From an uncultured Clostridia bacterium (GTDB taxonomy: Bacteria; Bacillota; Clostridia; Oscillospirales; Acutalibacteraceae): a stretch of 64,000 bases of DNA. The notes beneath the pieces were generated by a model, which was given only the letters and a program-made list of their open reading frames with translations, was not told where the DNA came from and ran no database searches. The DNA lies in contig CANQUS010000006.1 of the NCBI GenBank assembly GCA_947627055.1, forward strand, positions 1 through 64,000, written 5' to 3'. Shown one piece after another: positions 52,003 through 62,637 of the stretch; the stretch's first letter is position 1; each line of letters starts with the position of its first letter. The position numbers were made by a program, and so were the translations under genes.

Positions 52003-53673
52003 TTATAATGATATGTTCTCGTCGGACTTACGAATCTCTCCGCGCTTTATTTTACCGCTTATTGTTTTAGGCAGTTCATCTACAAACTCAATAACTCTCG
52101 GATATTTATACGGAGCAGTTACCTTTTTAACATGGTTTTGAAGCTCTTTTTTCAATTCTTCACTGGGAGTATATCCTGAAGCGAGAACTATTGTAGCCTT
52201 GACGACCTGACCTCTGATAGGATCAGGAGTACCTGTTATAGCGCATTCTACAACCGCAGGATGCTCTATCAATGCGCTTTCAACCTCAAACGGTCCAATA
52301 CGATAACCTGAACACTTGATAACATCGTCATCACGACCTATAAACCAGTAATAACCGTCCTCATCACACCAAGCTATATCATCAGTATTGTAGTATCTCC
52401 CAAGGAGATTTTCTTCTGTCATTTTCGGATCCTTGTAATAGCCTGTAAAAAGACCGACAGGCGGATTGTTTTTTACGTCCATAACGACTATAGAGCCTTC
52501 TTCACCTGTTTTTACCTCATTTCCGTTTTTATCAACGAGGTGGATATCGTAAATCGGTGACGGCTTGCCCGTCGCGCCAAGACGGGGTTCAAACCACGGG
52601 AAGTTGGCAAGAAGGACACTACCTTCACTTTGACCAAATCCCTCATAGATGATATGTCCTGTATAATCCTTCCATTTTCTTATAACCTCCGGGTTCAGTG
52701 GTTCACCGGCAGTAGAAAAATGCTCGATACTTGAAAGGTCATATTTTGATAAGTTTTCTTGAAGCATAAAGCGGTACATTGTTGGTGGTGCGCAGAAGGT
52801 GGTGAGCTTATATTTTGATATAACCTCGAGCAGGCGAGAGGGAATAAATTTGTCCATATCATAGGCGAAAATAACCGCACCGCATATCCATTGTCCGTAA
52901 ATCTTTCCCCAGCCGAACTTTGCCCAGCCTGAGTCTGAGACGCTCATGTGCAGCTTATTTTCCTGAACCTGCTGCCAATATTTTGCGGTAACTATATGAC
53001 CAAGAGGGTGTGCAAAGTTGTGCTGAACCATCTTTGGCATGCCTGTTGTGCCGCTTGTAAAGTAAACAAGCATGATGTCGTTCCAGCTTGTAGCTTCATT
53101 ACCTGTAGGACGAGGGAAGTCTTCCGAAAAGCCTTCTATTTCATCCTCGAAGAAACGCCAGCCGTCACGAGGCTTATCGACAACTATTTTGTTTTCAAGT
53201 GTGGGAATTTCAACTGCTGCAGCTTCCACCTGTGAAATAACAAAATCATCATTTATACAGATAAAGGTCTTTATTCCTGCGGCATTACCTCTGTATACTA
53301 TATCCTTTTTAGTGAGTTGAAGGGTTCCCGGAATAAGCACAGCCCCGAGCTTATGTAATGCGGTTGCGCATACCCAGTACTCCCAGCGGCGACGAAGAAT
53401 AAGCATAACTACATCGCCCTTTTTAATACCAAGACTTTTGAAATAGTTAGCTGTTTTGTTTGAAAGACGGCTTATGTCACTGAAAGTAAATATTTTTTCT
53501 TCTCCATGGTCATTGCACCATACAAGAGCTTTTTTGCTTTTATCCTCTTTTGCCCATTCATCTACAACATCAAAACCGAAGTTAAAATCTTCAGGGATAG
53601 TGACCTTGTAATTTGCCTTAAAATCCTCATAGGAATCAAACTCGATTCTCGGCAGAAATTTGTTTAACAGCAT
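52003..53673 (-). CDS. AMP-forming acyl-CoA synthetase (acetyl/medium-chain type)
   Basis: A 556-residue adenylating enzyme that activates a short or medium-chain acid to its CoA thioester. Motifs: P-loop YFTSGTTGMPK near residue 212, FSTAGEPLNPE, GFGQSEG near 350, YYNTDD, and the C-terminal TISGKIKR with the catalytic Lys. WAKFGWGKIYGQW is typical of the medium-chain/acetyl-CoA synthetase subgroup. ATG 53673 follows AAGGAAGT on the minus strand. The gene is monocistronic; the acid used is not evident. Confidence 0.9.
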   Translation of the reverse strand: MLLNKFLPRIEFDSYEDFKANYKVTIPEDFNFGFDVVDEWAKEDKSKKALVWCNDHGEEKIFTFSDISRLSNKTANYFKSLGIKKGDVVMLILRRRWEYWVCATALHKLGAVLIPGTLQLTKKDIVYRGNAAGIKTFICINDDFVISQVEAAAVEIPTLENKIVVDKPRDGWRFFEDEIEGFSEDFPRPTGNEATSWNDIMLVYFTSGTTGMPKMVQHNFAHPLGHIVTAKYWQQVQENKLHMSVSDSGWAKFGWGKIYGQWICGAVIFAYDMDKFIPSRLLEVISKYKLTTFCAPPTMYRFMLQENLSKYDLSSIEHFSTAGEPLNPEVIRKWKDYTGHIIYEGFGQSEGSVLLANFPWFEPRLGATGKPSPIYDIHLVDKNGNEVKTGEEGSIVVMDVKNNPPVGLFTGYYKDPKMTEENLLGRYYNTDDIAWCDEDGYYWFIGRDDDVIKCSGYRIGPFEVESALIEHPAVVECAITGTPDPIRGQVVKATIVLASGYTPSEELKKELQNHVKKVTAPYKYPRVIEFVDELPKTISGKIKRGEIRKSDENISL

Positions 53674-53843
53674 ACTTGTAATACTTCCTTTATAAATTTT
53701 AATTTTAACTGCAACTGCACATTTTATTGTAGCATATTATGTTTATATAGTCAAACCTTAAATGTTATTTTTGGTTTGTTCCACCAAAAAAACAGTTATT
53801 TAAAATTAACCATACGCATTTTGTACAGTCGATGATGTTGACG

Positions 53844-54620
53844 CTATCCGAAAACAAGCTCATTAGCAATGGCGATGGTTTCTCTCAAGTGATATGTGGC
53901 CAGAAGATAAAGCGGAGTATCGGCACTTACAGCGCCTGTCGGTGTAAGTCCTGCCTTTTTGGCAATGATACCTGCTCGAAATTCATGAAATCCGTCTGTG
54001 ACAATCGCTATGTTTTTGCTTAAATTGTGTTCCTCAATTATTTTCTTTGAAAATTCAAGGTTTTCAGAGGTGGTACTTGACTTGTCCTCGCAAATAATTC
54101 TTTCATCTGCAATTCCGTGCTCCGTTAAATAATTAAACATACATTGCGCTTCGCTGATGTATTCATTATCACCTTTGCCGCCGGAAACGATACAAATGGC
54201 AGATCTATTACTGTTAAGGTAATCAAGAGCTGCCTCTAACCTTTTTAAAAGCATTAGGCTGGGGTCTGTTCCTCTGACCTGACATCCGAGTACGATGACC
54301 GTAGAGTCAGCATCGGGAGATTTATTTGCGGCGGTGATAATAAATCCTGAAATTATGGCAATATAAGCAAAGACAAGAATAATAATTACATATACGATTC
54401 GCATTGCCCATTTTACAAAATTATTCCTGCATATTCTTTTAAAAATGTCTTTAAAATTATTCCAAAAGGCTGTGACAAAAAAGCCTGCGAGACAGATGAG
54501 ACTGCCAAAAATGTTGCCGATATTTATAATATAGCTCATCATAGGAATAACAAACCAAATAGCCATCCCAAGAAAAACAAGAGATAATATGATTCTGATT
54601 ATTAAAAAAAGCTTCTTCAA
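53844..54620 (-). CDS. YdcF/SanA-like DUF218 membrane protein
   Basis: A membrane protein of about 258 residues. Start: TTG 54620 is placed well behind AAAGGA; the alternative ATG at 54653 would add 11 residues. Three hydrophobic segments lie in the first 120 residues. The DUF218 domain follows, with STVIVLGCQVRG, IVSGGKGDNEYISEAQ, EDKSSTTSENLEFS and IVTDGFHEFRAG, the usual DUF218 blocks. Members such as ElyC and SanA affect cell-wall precursor metabolism or envelope barrier. The biochemical role is unknown. It is separated from the divergent tepA by about 190 bases. Confidence 0.85.
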   Translation of the reverse strand: MKKLFLIIRIILSLVFLGMAIWFVIPMMSYIINIGNIFGSLICLAGFFVTAFWNNFKDIFKRICRNNFVKWAMRIVYVIIILVFAYIAIISGFIITAANKSPDADSTVIVLGCQVRGTDPSLMLLKRLEAALDYLNSNRSAICIVSGGKGDNEYISEAQCMFNYLTEHGIADERIICEDKSSTTSENLEFSKKIIEEHNLSKNIAIVTDGFHEFRAGIIAKKAGLTPTGAVSADTPLYLLATYHLRETIAIANELVFG

Positions 54621-54759
54621 TAATATCGATCCTTTCTGTATTGTAGACTGCATAAAGGTGTTTTTTAAAATTTTATCATAAATTATAGAAATAGTAAATA
54701 TTTTGTATTGCTTATTAAAAGACAGTAAATTGATTTCCGTAATATTTTCAAAATTAAAC

Positions 54760-54788
54760 TTGATGAATTAAATCACAAATGTTATAAT
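54760..54788 (+). promoter_or_regulatory. Promoter of tepA
   Basis: TTGATG (54760-54765) and TATAAT (54783-54788), spacing 17, about 56 bases before the start codon. Confidence 0.75.
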
Positions 54789-54843
54789 TATATGTATGTA
54801 TCACGACTTAATTTGATAAACTAATCAAAGGAGGTCTGATATA

Positions 54844-55653
54844 ATGAAAAAAAATCAAAAAACTGACGACCAATATATACGCAACCCTGCGGAACCCGAT
54901 GAAAAACCTGATAAGACCGAAGAAATTAACGACAACGGTCCTATAAGCGAAAGGCAGACTGACGGAATAATCGAAACGGGAAGCATAATCGCCTCTAACG
55001 GAAAATATACGATTCACTGTCTTACAATAATCGGACAGATAGAGGGTCACTACATCTTATCCTCTCAAAACAAAACCACAAAGTATGAACACGTCATACC
55101 GCAAATAGTCGCCGTTGAGGAGGAGCCGAGGATCGACGGGCTTCTTGTACTGTTAAATACAGTAGGAGGCGATGTAGAGGCAGGACTGGCCATAGCGGAG
55201 CTTTTGGCAGGTATACGCAAACCCACTGTCTCTATGGTTTTGGGAGGAGGACATTCTATCGGCGTCCCTCTCGCGGTCGCCGCGAAAAAATCGTTTATTG
55301 CTCGTTCCGCATCAATGACTATCCACCCGGTACGCATGACGGGACTTATGCTTGGCGTTCCGCAGACATTTGAATACTTTCAGCGTATGCAGTCGAGAAT
55401 AACACGATTTGTCTGCGAAAATTCCTCCATAAAGCCAGAACGATATAACGAGCTTGCTATGAACACTGGTGAGCTTGTACTCGATATAGGGACTATACTG
55501 GACGGTGAGGACGCTGTTAAGGAGGGACTTATTGATAGCCTCGGAAACTTATCAGACGCGCTTGACGCACTGTATTCAATGATCGACGAGGAAAAGCAAC
55601 AGCAAAAAAAGCAGGCTAAAGCCAAATCCGCAAAATCATCTAAAAAGAAATAA
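54844..55653 (+). CDS. ClpP-like serine protease of the TepA family
   Basis: ATG 54844 follows AAAGGAGGTC. The 269-residue protein has a charged hydrophilic N-terminus of about 50 residues, then a ClpP/crotonase-like fold: [21 protein letters not shown], the candidate nucleophile in [11 protein letters not shown] near residue 139, and candidate His in SMTIHPVRM near 160. The tail is Lys/Ser-rich. TepA lacks a Clp ATPase partner and is linked to membrane quality control or secretion. It is the neighbour of spoIIIE in Bacillus; here it lies two genes before ftsK. Confidence 0.87.
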   Translation: MKKNQKTDDQYIRNPAEPDEKPDKTEEINDNGPISERQTDGIIETGSIIASNGKYTIHCLTIIGQIEGHYILSSQNKTTKYEHVIPQIVAVEEEPRIDGLLVLLNTVGGDVEAGLAIAELLAGIRKPTVSMVLGGGHSIGVPLAVAAKKSFIARSASMTIHPVRMTGLMLGVPQTFEYFQRMQSRITRFVCENSSIKPERYNELAMNTGELVLDIGTILDGEDAVKEGLIDSLGNLSDALDALYSMIDEEKQQQKKQAKAKSAKSSKKK

Positions 55654-55710
55654 TTATTATATCTGCCGGGCAAGGCAGATTACATATTTAAACCCATCGG
55701 AGGATACATA

Positions 55711-56664
55711 ATGAATATATTTGAAGCGATAGTTTTAGGCGCTGTACAGGGACTCACTGAATTTTTACCCGTCTCGAGCAGTGGACATCTTGCAATTTTC
55801 CAGCATTTTTTCGGGATTTCCGAAAACAATCTTTTTTTTGACGTAATGCTACACGTCGGAACTCTTGCAGCGGTCATAGCCGTATACTGGAGACTTATAC
55901 TCAGACTTTTAAAAAGCTTTTTCCTTATGCTGAAGGATATTTTTACTGGTAAGTTCAAGTGGAGCGAAATGGACGCGGATAGAAACCTTGTCATCATGCT
56001 TATAGTAGGTCTTATCCCGCTGTTTCTGTTGTTTATCCCTGTCGGCGGAGGTATGAAGCTCAAGGATCTCGCTGATAAATGGTCTGCTGACGGCTACCTC
56101 ATCATTACGGCGCTTTCGCTGCTCGTCACAAGCTTCCTGCTCGTTGTGGGGATCAACGCAAACCGCAAGACAACGCTCCTGTATAAAAGTCACGGGAAAC
56201 TTCGACCCGACGGCGCCGGCCGCAGAAAGTATAACATAATAGATGCTCTTTTTGTCGGCCTGTTCCAGACGGTTGCCGCCATATTTCCAGGACTCTCACG
56301 TTCAGGCTCTACACTGACGGCGAGCGAGCTTCGCAGGATAAACAAGCAGAGAGCGCTCGACTACTCGTTCGTTCTCGGTATTCCCGCCATTATCGCCGCT
56401 GCTGTCCTTGAGGGAAAGGACGCCCTTATGCCTGCCGAGCCTGCGGCAGAGAAAGTAGAATTTCTTCCGATACTTATCGGCATTATAACAGCTGCGTTTG
56501 TCGGTTTCTTCGCTATAAAGCTTTTCAAATGGCTGCTGACAACAAACAGAATGTACTATTTCGTCCTTTATACTGCGGGTGCAGGACTTGTTTGCCTTGT
56601 GATAAGCATTATAGAACTTATTTCCGGCACTAACATTTTCACGCGGCAGCCGCTTTCGTTTTGA
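55711..56664 (+). CDS. uppP: Undecaprenyl-diphosphatase
   Basis: It recycles undecaprenyl pyrophosphate for wall synthesis. ATG 55711 follows GGAGGAT. The 317-residue membrane protein has the family motifs AVQGLTEFLPVSSSGHL near residue 11 and FPGLSRSGST near 195, plus about eight spans. It is somewhat longer than the usual 265-275 residues because of a polar insertion around residues 80-175. It sits between tepA and ftsK. Confidence 0.94.
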   Translation: MNIFEAIVLGAVQGLTEFLPVSSSGHLAIFQHFFGISENNLFFDVMLHVGTLAAVIAVYWRLILRLLKSFFLMLKDIFTGKFKWSEMDADRNLVIMLIVGLIPLFLLFIPVGGGMKLKDLADKWSADGYLIITALSLLVTSFLLVVGINANRKTTLLYKSHGKLRPDGAGRRKYNIIDALFVGLFQTVAAIFPGLSRSGSTLTASELRRINKQRALDYSFVLGIPAIIAAAVLEGKDALMPAEPAAEKVEFLPILIGIITAAFVGFFAIKLFKWLLTTNRMYYFVLYTAGAGLVCLVISIIELISGTNIFTRQPLSF

Positions 56665-56864
56665 TTTATAAAGTAATTCTTATCAATGTCTTCTGTTGAT
56701 GGCATTTTAACGTGTTGACATGAGCGCAATATTGCAGAATTTCGGACAACATATTTAGGCTGATATGGCAAGACTTATAAAGCAGTGTTTCTGAAATTTT
56801 GCCGAAAGGATGCGTGTTTGGCTTGATGCTGACACGCTCTGTTTTTTGGACAGGAGGAAATAAC

Positions 56865-59672
56865 TTGGCAGCGACCTCAAAAAAAGAAAATTCAAAAGAA
56901 AAAAATCTATCTGCTAAAAAGCAGCCGAAATCAAAGGCTCAAGCAGAAGCGGAGGCTTCTGAAATATTTCACAGACGAATAACTGCTATACTGATGTTTG
57001 GCGCGGCGGCGATATTATTCTTTATATTTGCAGTGCGCGGAGAAAGGCTTTGGCAAATTCTGCACTCATTTATTTGGGGAATATTCGGTTTCTGCGGAAT
57101 ACTTATCCCGATATTTTTGGGGTATGCAGCATATCAGCACGGAAAAAGCGAAAGACCGTACAAGCTCGGCTTAAGGATATTTTTGGCTGCTCTTCTTGTG
57201 ACATTGTTTTCGACCGCAGTTTTTCTGTTTGGACACGCCTCTGTAAACAGCGGCATCTTCCCGGCTATGGGGACGGCATATAACGAAGGCACTTCGTACA
57301 AGGGAGGAGGACTTTACAGCGCGATATTCGGAGCGCCTCTCTTAGCTATGCTCGGAGCAGCCGGTGCCCGCATAAGTGTGTCCGTCATGCTGTTCGTTGT
57401 GATCATGATAGTTTCCGGCACAACCATAATAAGCTTTATTGATATTTTCAAAAAGCCCGTCGAGAATGTTTCCGACAAAGTTTCGGATAAGGTCGCTGAA
57501 AAGAAAAATAATATTTCAAGACGCCGCCAAGAAAAACGTGAATACAGAAAAGCCCAACCGAATGAGGATCAGCGTTCCATATATATTTACGGGAGAAAAA
57601 ATCAGAATAAAACGCACGGCGGCACTATTGACATTCCTCTTGACGATGAGCGTCCGTCAGTACGTACAGTCGCAAAAACGTCCGATATACATCCCGACGA
57701 CTATTTACATGAGGAGATGATACCTGAAAATATGGACAACGTTTCCGTCACAGAAGTAAGCGTCAGCTCGGTTTCGCATAAGAAGCAAAGGAAAAGCAAA
57801 CCAAGTGAGCTTGCAACTGTTGACAGATCTAAGATAGACACCGTTGCCGAGGTCGTCGAAGACGGTTCCGCAGAAAGCTTGAACAGCATACTCTCCGCAT
57901 CGGATTCACAAACGATCTCGGAGGCACTTGAGCGATTTAATCAGAGGAACAAGGGGCGCAAGAGGTCAAGCTCCTATGAAAGCGCCGAGCCATTCTCAAT
58001 CGACAGCGAAGGCAGTGAAATAATCGAGGGCAAGTACATCAAACCGCCTGTAACGCTCCTCGAGCCTACACCGTATACAGACGAGGGCGATATTGCATTG
58101 GAGCTTAACCATAACGGCAGTATGCTCATTGAAATGCTCGCAAGCTTCGGTGTCAAGGCAAACATCGTAAATATATGCAGAGGACCGTCTGTCACACGAT
58201 ACGAGCTTCAGCCTGCTGCAGGTGTCAAAATAAGCAAAATAACAAACCTTTCAGATGATATTGCCATGAATCTCGCCGCCGTCGGCGTAAGGATCGAAGC
58301 GCCTATCCCCGGAAAATCCGCCGTTGGCGTTGAAGTTCCTAACAAGGTGGTAAGCATTGTTAAAATGCGCGAGATCCTAGAGTCACCAGAGTTCAACAGG
58401 GCGAAAAGCAATCTTACGGTAGCTCTGGGACGAGATATTGAGGGCAACATAACTCTTGCCGACCTTTCAAAAATGCCTCATCTGCTCATAGCTGGTTCTA
58501 CAGGTTCGGGTAAATCTGTCTGTATAAACTCAATGCTCGTCAGCTTGCTTTACAAATCCTCACCCGACGAAGTAAAGCTGCTAATGATAGATCCAAAGGT
58601 CGTTGAACTGGGTATATACAACGGTATCCCACACCTGCTCGTTCCGGTTGTGACCGATCCGAGAAAGGCGGCGGGTGCGCTGAACTGGGCTGTCAATCAT
58701 ATGCTTGAACGTTATAAGCTGTTTGCGGAAAATAACGTTCGCGATATAAGGGGTTATAATGCTCTCGTCGATAAGCTTAATGCACAGGCAGATGCGGAGG
58801 AAGATGCTGAAACCGACAATGAACATGAGTATGCCGATTCTGAAGAATACGAGATGCCGCAAACACCTGAGGAACGTCAGATGATGGATGCCGCCCGATA
58901 CGAAGCCGAAACAGGCGAAGCGAAGCCCAAAAAGGAAAAACGAAAAAAACTCGAGCAGATACTAATCGTAATTGACGAACTTGCCGACCTTATGATGGCG
59001 GCGCCAAGCGAGGTTGAAAACTCGATATGCCGTCTTGCGCAGATGGCTCGTGCGGCAGGTATGCACCTTGTTATTGCTACACAGAGACCGTCTGTCGATG
59101 TTATTACCGGTATTATCAAAGCTAATATTCCCAGCCGTATAGCCTTTGCCGTTAAATCGCAGGTGGATTCACGAACCATACTTGACACAGGAGGAGCGGA
59201 CAAGCTGCTCGGACGCGGCGATATGCTTTTTGCGCCTATTGGAGCGTCAAAACCTAAGCGTGTTCAGGGATGTTTTGTAAACGATGAGGAAATAGAGCGT
59301 GTCATTGACTTCGTAAAAAATTCGAGAGTAACCGAATATGATGAAAAAATTGCTCATGAGATCGAAAGCAGCGCGATTCCAGAAAAAAATGAAAGGAATG
59401 CTGACACGGCTGATGAGTCGGACATGGATCCAATGATGGAGGAAGCTATAAAATGCGTAGTCGAAGCAGGGCAGGCCTCAACCTCTCTCCTGCAAAGGAG
59501 ACTGCGGCTCGGATATGCGCGTGCCGGCAGGCTCATTGACGAGATGGAGATCCTCGGTATTGTCGGTCCGCACGAGGGGTCAAAGCCGCGACAGGTGCTG
59601 ATAACTCAACAGCAATACCTCGAACGCTGTATGGCGAGGGGGGACGCTCCGATAAGCGACGATAAGGAATAA
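56865..59672 (+). CDS. ftsK: DNA translocase FtsK/SpoIIIE
   Basis: It pumps chromosomal DNA through the septum during division or sporulation. Start: TTG 56865 behind GGAGGAAA; a frame to 56799 would precede that site. The 935-residue protein has a Lys-rich start and four N-terminal spans (about 40-195). A long variable linker (about 215-400) leads to the RecA-type motor with Walker A GSTGSGKS near 544 and Walker [12 protein letters not shown] near 700, and the DNA-reading winged helix at the C-terminus ([21 protein letters not shown]). Between the Walker motifs is an acidic insertion of about 55 residues not usual in this family. Confidence 0.95.
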   Translation: MAATSKKENSKEKNLSAKKQPKSKAQAEAEASEIFHRRITAILMFGAAAILFFIFAVRGERLWQILHSFIWGIFGFCGILIPIFLGYAAYQHGKSERPYKLGLRIFLAALLVTLFSTAVFLFGHASVNSGIFPAMGTAYNEGTSYKGGGLYSAIFGAPLLAMLGAAGARISVSVMLFVVIMIVSGTTIISFIDIFKKPVENVSDKVSDKVAEKKNNISRRRQEKREYRKAQPNEDQRSIYIYGRKNQNKTHGGTIDIPLDDERPSVRTVAKTSDIHPDDYLHEEMIPENMDNVSVTEVSVSSVSHKKQRKSKPSELATVDRSKIDTVAEVVEDGSAESLNSILSASDSQTISEALERFNQRNKGRKRSSSYESAEPFSIDSEGSEIIEGKYIKPPVTLLEPTPYTDEGDIALELNHNGSMLIEMLASFGVKANIVNICRGPSVTRYELQPAAGVKISKITNLSDDIAMNLAAVGVRIEAPIPGKSAVGVEVPNKVVSIVKMREILESPEFNRAKSNLTVALGRDIEGNITLADLSKMPHLLIAGSTGSGKSVCINSMLVSLLYKSSPDEVKLLMIDPKVVELGIYNGIPHLLVPVVTDPRKAAGALNWAVNHMLERYKLFAENNVRDIRGYNALVDKLNAQADAEEDAETDNEHEYADSEEYEMPQTPEERQMMDAARYEAETGEAKPKKEKRKKLEQILIVIDELADLMMAAPSEVENSICRLAQMARAAGMHLVIATQRPSVDVITGIIKANIPSRIAFAVKSQVDSRTILDTGGADKLLGRGDMLFAPIGASKPKRVQGCFVNDEEIERVIDFVKNSRVTEYDEKIAHEIESSAIPEKNERNADTADESDMDPMMEEAIKCVVEAGQASTSLLQRRLRLGYARAGRLIDEMEILGIVGPHEGSKPRQVLITQQQYLERCMARGDAPISDDKE

Positions 59673-59953
59673 CTCACACTAAAATTGTTAAGTGTAAAAT
59701 AAATCCAAGAGATTTTATAGAGAAGAAAAAGCGGATTAGATATGTTGAACAGCTGAGGGCGTGAAAATAAAAATGCGATACTGCACTTTTCGCGGTATGA
59801 TTAGAGAAACACTGAATAAATTGACGTAATACTGAGCGAAGCATCGAGTATAACTAATTCTCACAAACATTTCGTGACAGCAGCTAAAATACAGTATATA
59901 CAAGCCATTTTTGGGCGCTACCGCACTTTCGAGGTGAAGTGGTTAAGATTTTT
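59673..59953. other. Intergenic DNA before the IS3 remnant, nothing recognised
   Basis: AT-rich stretch of 281 bases with no supported frame, tRNA or strong hairpin. A TGGCTTG-like block and GCGGTAGCGCC sequence appear near its end, just outside the IS ends. Confidence 0.4.
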
Positions 59954-60368
59954 TGTAACACTTATGGCTAAAAAAATCTATTAGATTGCGGCTTGAAGTT
60001 TATCGGAGGCGACAGAACCCGGCATCCCCGATTTTGAGCTGCTAAGCAATCCATGAACATGAAATCCCCTATGCTTCTGTCCGTGCATGGTATGGCGTGC
60101 GGTAGCCATTGTAGCTGTGCGGGCGCACATGGTCGTAGTCTTCTTTGGCTTGGGGATCGGTCCGGCATTCTTTGCTGAACTCCGCACACCATTTGGAGAT
60201 GCCGGATTTGGAAATACCGTATTCGGCAGTAATGCTTTTGTAGGTACGGCCTTCTTCCAAATGGAGACGGACTATTTTCTTTTTGAACTCAGATGTGTAA
60301 TTTTGTGACATAATGAGTACCTCTTTTCTTTTGATTTTTATTATATCTCATTAGCCACTACTGTTACA
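59954..60368 (-). mobile_element. Internally deleted IS3-family element (415 bp)
   Basis: The ends are inverted repeats: TGTAACACTTATGGCTAA (59954-59971) and, reversed, TGTAACAGTAGTGGCTAA (60351-60368), differing at two or three positions. An IS3-type element would be about 1.2-1.5 kb; only 415 bp remain. The sole reading frame inside joins the start of orfA to the end of orfB. No clear 3-4 bp target duplication is seen. Such a short element could still be moved by a transposase from elsewhere. Confidence 0.8.
60069..60311 (-). pseudogene. Transposase orfA'-orfB' fusion remnant of IS3
   Basis: The 80-residue frame begins as an IS3/IS911 OrfA (MSQNYTSEFKKKIVRLHLEE, helix-turn-helix YKSITAEYGISKSGISKW) to about residue 60. 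It then jumps to HVRPHSYNGYRTP, the C-terminal block of OrfB integrases (xHRPHxxLGYxTP). The internal deletion removed the OrfA leucine zipper and the whole DDE catalytic core, yet kept the frame. It may still bind the element's ends but cannot transpose DNA itself. Confidence 0.85.
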
Positions 60369-60407
60369 ACTTTATTGTAGCACAACAATCGATATCGAAG
60401 CATAAAA

Positions 60408-60448
60408 CAAGACTCCCTTACTACCAATGATGGCAGGGGGAGTCTTGG
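60408..60448 (-). terminator. Terminator of the DUF3267 gene
   Basis: CAAGACTCCC and GGGAGTCTTG form a 10-bp stem around a 20-base loop; on the minus strand TTTTATG follows. It lies 10 bases beyond the minus-strand stop. Confidence 0.8.
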
Positions 60449-60457
60449 TATTTAAAT

Positions 60458-61057
60458 TTATTCAACATAAGCGTACAAACCATCTTGAGAATCACATATC
60501 AAAGCATGTGGTGGAACCTTCTTCAACACACTTGTTATATCCATATAATCTGGTGCCGGTGATATAAGCCCCATAAATGCAGATACCATACATATCGTAA
60601 GCAATGGTTTCATCGTTATTGGAATAAAGAAAAATCCTATCAATGGGATAATTCCCAATACGGCAGGTGCGATTGACATGCCGATAAAACGGTTTTTAGT
60701 AAGAGGATAATACGAAATAGCATATGCCGCCATTTTACGAATACATAACCCAACCCAGACAGTAGCCTCTTTGGGATAGCAAACAGCGTGCGCAAACTCA
60801 TGTAACGGAATAGCAATGATAAATCCAATCGCAATCGCCGGAATGAGATATACGGGAGAGACAGGAGGTTCCTTATTAAAATAAGCTTTCATGACTACTG
60901 CCACCATGCATATCATCATCGGTAATATGCCAAAAGGAATGGCCCTTTTAATAAAACCATCTCCTTCACGAATTTTAATCGCATTTTGTGGAACCGGCGG
61001 ACTCTGGTGTGATGTACCAAATTCCTTTCTGTTTCCTTCCCAAACTATTTTCGCCAT
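60458..61057 (-). CDS. DUF3267 membrane protein, putative zinc metallopeptidase
   Basis: A 199-residue protein with about four hydrophobic segments. HEFAH (HExxH) lies inside the second one near residue 87, and PAPDYMD near 172 could provide the third metal ligand, as in the DUF3267 group of intramembrane-like zincins. ATG 61057 is preceded by GGAGGAATTG on the minus strand. Function in the cell is unknown. It is flanked by an IS3 remnant downstream and the methyltransferase gene upstream. Confidence 0.8.
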   Translation of the reverse strand: MAKIVWEGNRKEFGTSHQSPPVPQNAIKIREGDGFIKRAIPFGILPMMICMVAVVMKAYFNKEPPVSPVYLIPAIAIGFIIAIPLHEFAHAVCYPKEATVWVGLCIRKMAAYAISYYPLTKNRFIGMSIAPAVLGIIPLIGFFFIPITMKPLLTICMVSAFMGLISPAPDYMDITSVLKKVPPHALICDSQDGLYAYVE

Positions 61058-61239
61058 ACAACAATTCCTCCAACATCTATATCATCACAGCCTCAAATCT
61101 GTGTTGTCCAAGTCATTAACTCAACCCTATGACATCTAAATGGCCTACTCAACTCTCCGAACAATTCCTTTGATATGTTCTGACAGAGCGATTTTCACGG
61201 TCAAATACGCCCTCCGGTGCTAACGGTCTAATGCCAGAA

Positions 61240-61257
61240 AAGCCCGTATTTACGGCA
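61240..61257 (-). terminator. Probable terminator of the methyltransferase gene
   Basis: On the minus strand GTGCCG...CGGGC forms a short GC stem followed by TTTTC, just past the stop codon. The stem is short, so confidence is moderate. Confidence 0.5.
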
Positions 61258-61269
61258 CTTTTTCGTTGC

Positions 61270-62637
61270 TTACCTGTCAACCCGTGACATCAATACTACG
61301 CACTCAACATGCCCCGTCCTCGGAAACAAGTCCACTGGAACTATCCTCTTGACCTCATACCCAAGCTCTCCAAAGATTCTCAGATCCCTTGCCAGCGTAG
61401 CAGGATTGCACGAAACATATACCACCCTTGACGGCGAGAAATGCTCAGATATTGTTTTTATAAGTATTGAATCACACCCCTTGCGAGGCGGGTCGATTAT
61501 TACGCAGTCGGGCTTTACTCTTCGTATAGAGAGCTTCTCTGCAGCGGCTGCGGCGTCTCCGCAAAAAAAATCCGCATTTTTGATTCCGTTGACTTTTGCG
61601 TTGATTTTTGCGTCCTCGATTGCTTCGGGTATGATTTCCACACCATACAGCTTTTTAACATAGCGGGCCATCGTAAGTCCTATAGTTCCCGTTCCACAGT
61701 AAAGGTCAAGCAGCGTTTCGCGCGGCTTCAGATCTGCAAATTCCCTGGCTATGTTATATAGCTTTTCAGCTTGTATACGGTTTACCTGATAAAACGAAAG
61801 CGGTGATATTCTGAATGAAATTCCGCAAAGAGTGTCTGTTATATATCCCTCGCCGTAGAGAGTGTGACATACCCTTCCCGTTATTACATTTGTTTTTTCA
61901 AGGTTTTCGTTTATTATGATCGTTTTTATCTTATCATTTGTCAATAAAAGATTTTTTATAAGATCGTCCGAATGAGGGATATCTTTTCCGTTGATAACAA
62001 TGCAGACCATGATTTCTCCCGTTCCCATTGCGTGGCGCAAATATAGATGACGCAACAGTCCGCTGTGCGATTTTTCGTCATACGGAGAAAGCTTATATTT
62101 GTTCGCAAAGGCTATAAATGCGTCAATTATCGGATCGAATGCTCCCGAATGGAGCAAACATCCGCTTATCGGTATGACCCGATGGCTTCTCCGTGCAAAA
62201 AATCCCACAGTGACATTTCCGTCGTTGTCATTTGCTATTGGGAGTTGCACCTTGTTGCGGTATGATATGATGTTTTCTGATGGAATGATCTCTCCGACAA
62301 TAGCGCCGTCAATACCACCAATACGGGTGACGGCATCATAGACACATTGACGCTTGAATGCAAGCTCAGCGTCGTAGCTTATGTGACGAAGTATGCACCC
62401 GCCGCATTTGTCGCTTAACGGACAGTCAAGTGAAATCCGATCCTTTGAAGGTGTTATTATCCTTTCAATAATTCCAAAGGCATATTTTTTGAGTGTCTTG
62501 ACAATACGAACCTCAAGTATATCTCCAACGGCAGTATGCGGAACAAATACCACCATAGAGTCTATTTTGCATACGCCGTTTCCCTCAGCTGTGAGACCTG
62601 TTATTTCGGTTTTATATACTTCGTTTTTATTCAGCAA
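61270..62637 (-). CDS. 23S rRNA (uracil-C5)-methyltransferase, RlmD/TrmA family
   Basis: This SAM-dependent enzyme methylates C5 of a uracil in 23S rRNA or tRNA. Start: TTG 62637 behind GGGGAG is preferred; ATG 62661 would add 8 residues with a poor site. The roughly 455-residue protein has an N-terminal TRAM domain (YKTEITGLTAEGNGVCKIDSMVVFVP), four Cys for an Fe-S cluster (CPLSDKCGGCILRH), the SAM motif LLDLYCGTGTIGL, DPPRKGCD, and the catalytic Cys in VYVSCNPATLARD. Paralogues in Firmicutes (RlmCD) modify U747 and U1939; the exact site is not certain. Confidence 0.9.
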   Translation of the reverse strand: MLNKNEVYKTEITGLTAEGNGVCKIDSMVVFVPHTAVGDILEVRIVKTLKKYAFGIIERIITPSKDRISLDCPLSDKCGGCILRHISYDAELAFKRQCVYDAVTRIGGIDGAIVGEIIPSENIISYRNKVQLPIANDNDGNVTVGFFARRSHRVIPISGCLLHSGAFDPIIDAFIAFANKYKLSPYDEKSHSGLLRHLYLRHAMGTGEIMVCIVINGKDIPHSDDLIKNLLLTNDKIKTIIINENLEKTNVITGRVCHTLYGEGYITDTLCGISFRISPLSFYQVNRIQAEKLYNIAREFADLKPRETLLDLYCGTGTIGLTMARYVKKLYGVEIIPEAIEDAKINAKVNGIKNADFFCGDAAAAAEKLSIRRVKPDCVIIDPPRKGCDSILIKTISEHFSPSRVVYVSCNPATLARDLRIFGELGYEVKRIVPVDLFPRTGHVECVVLMSRVDR

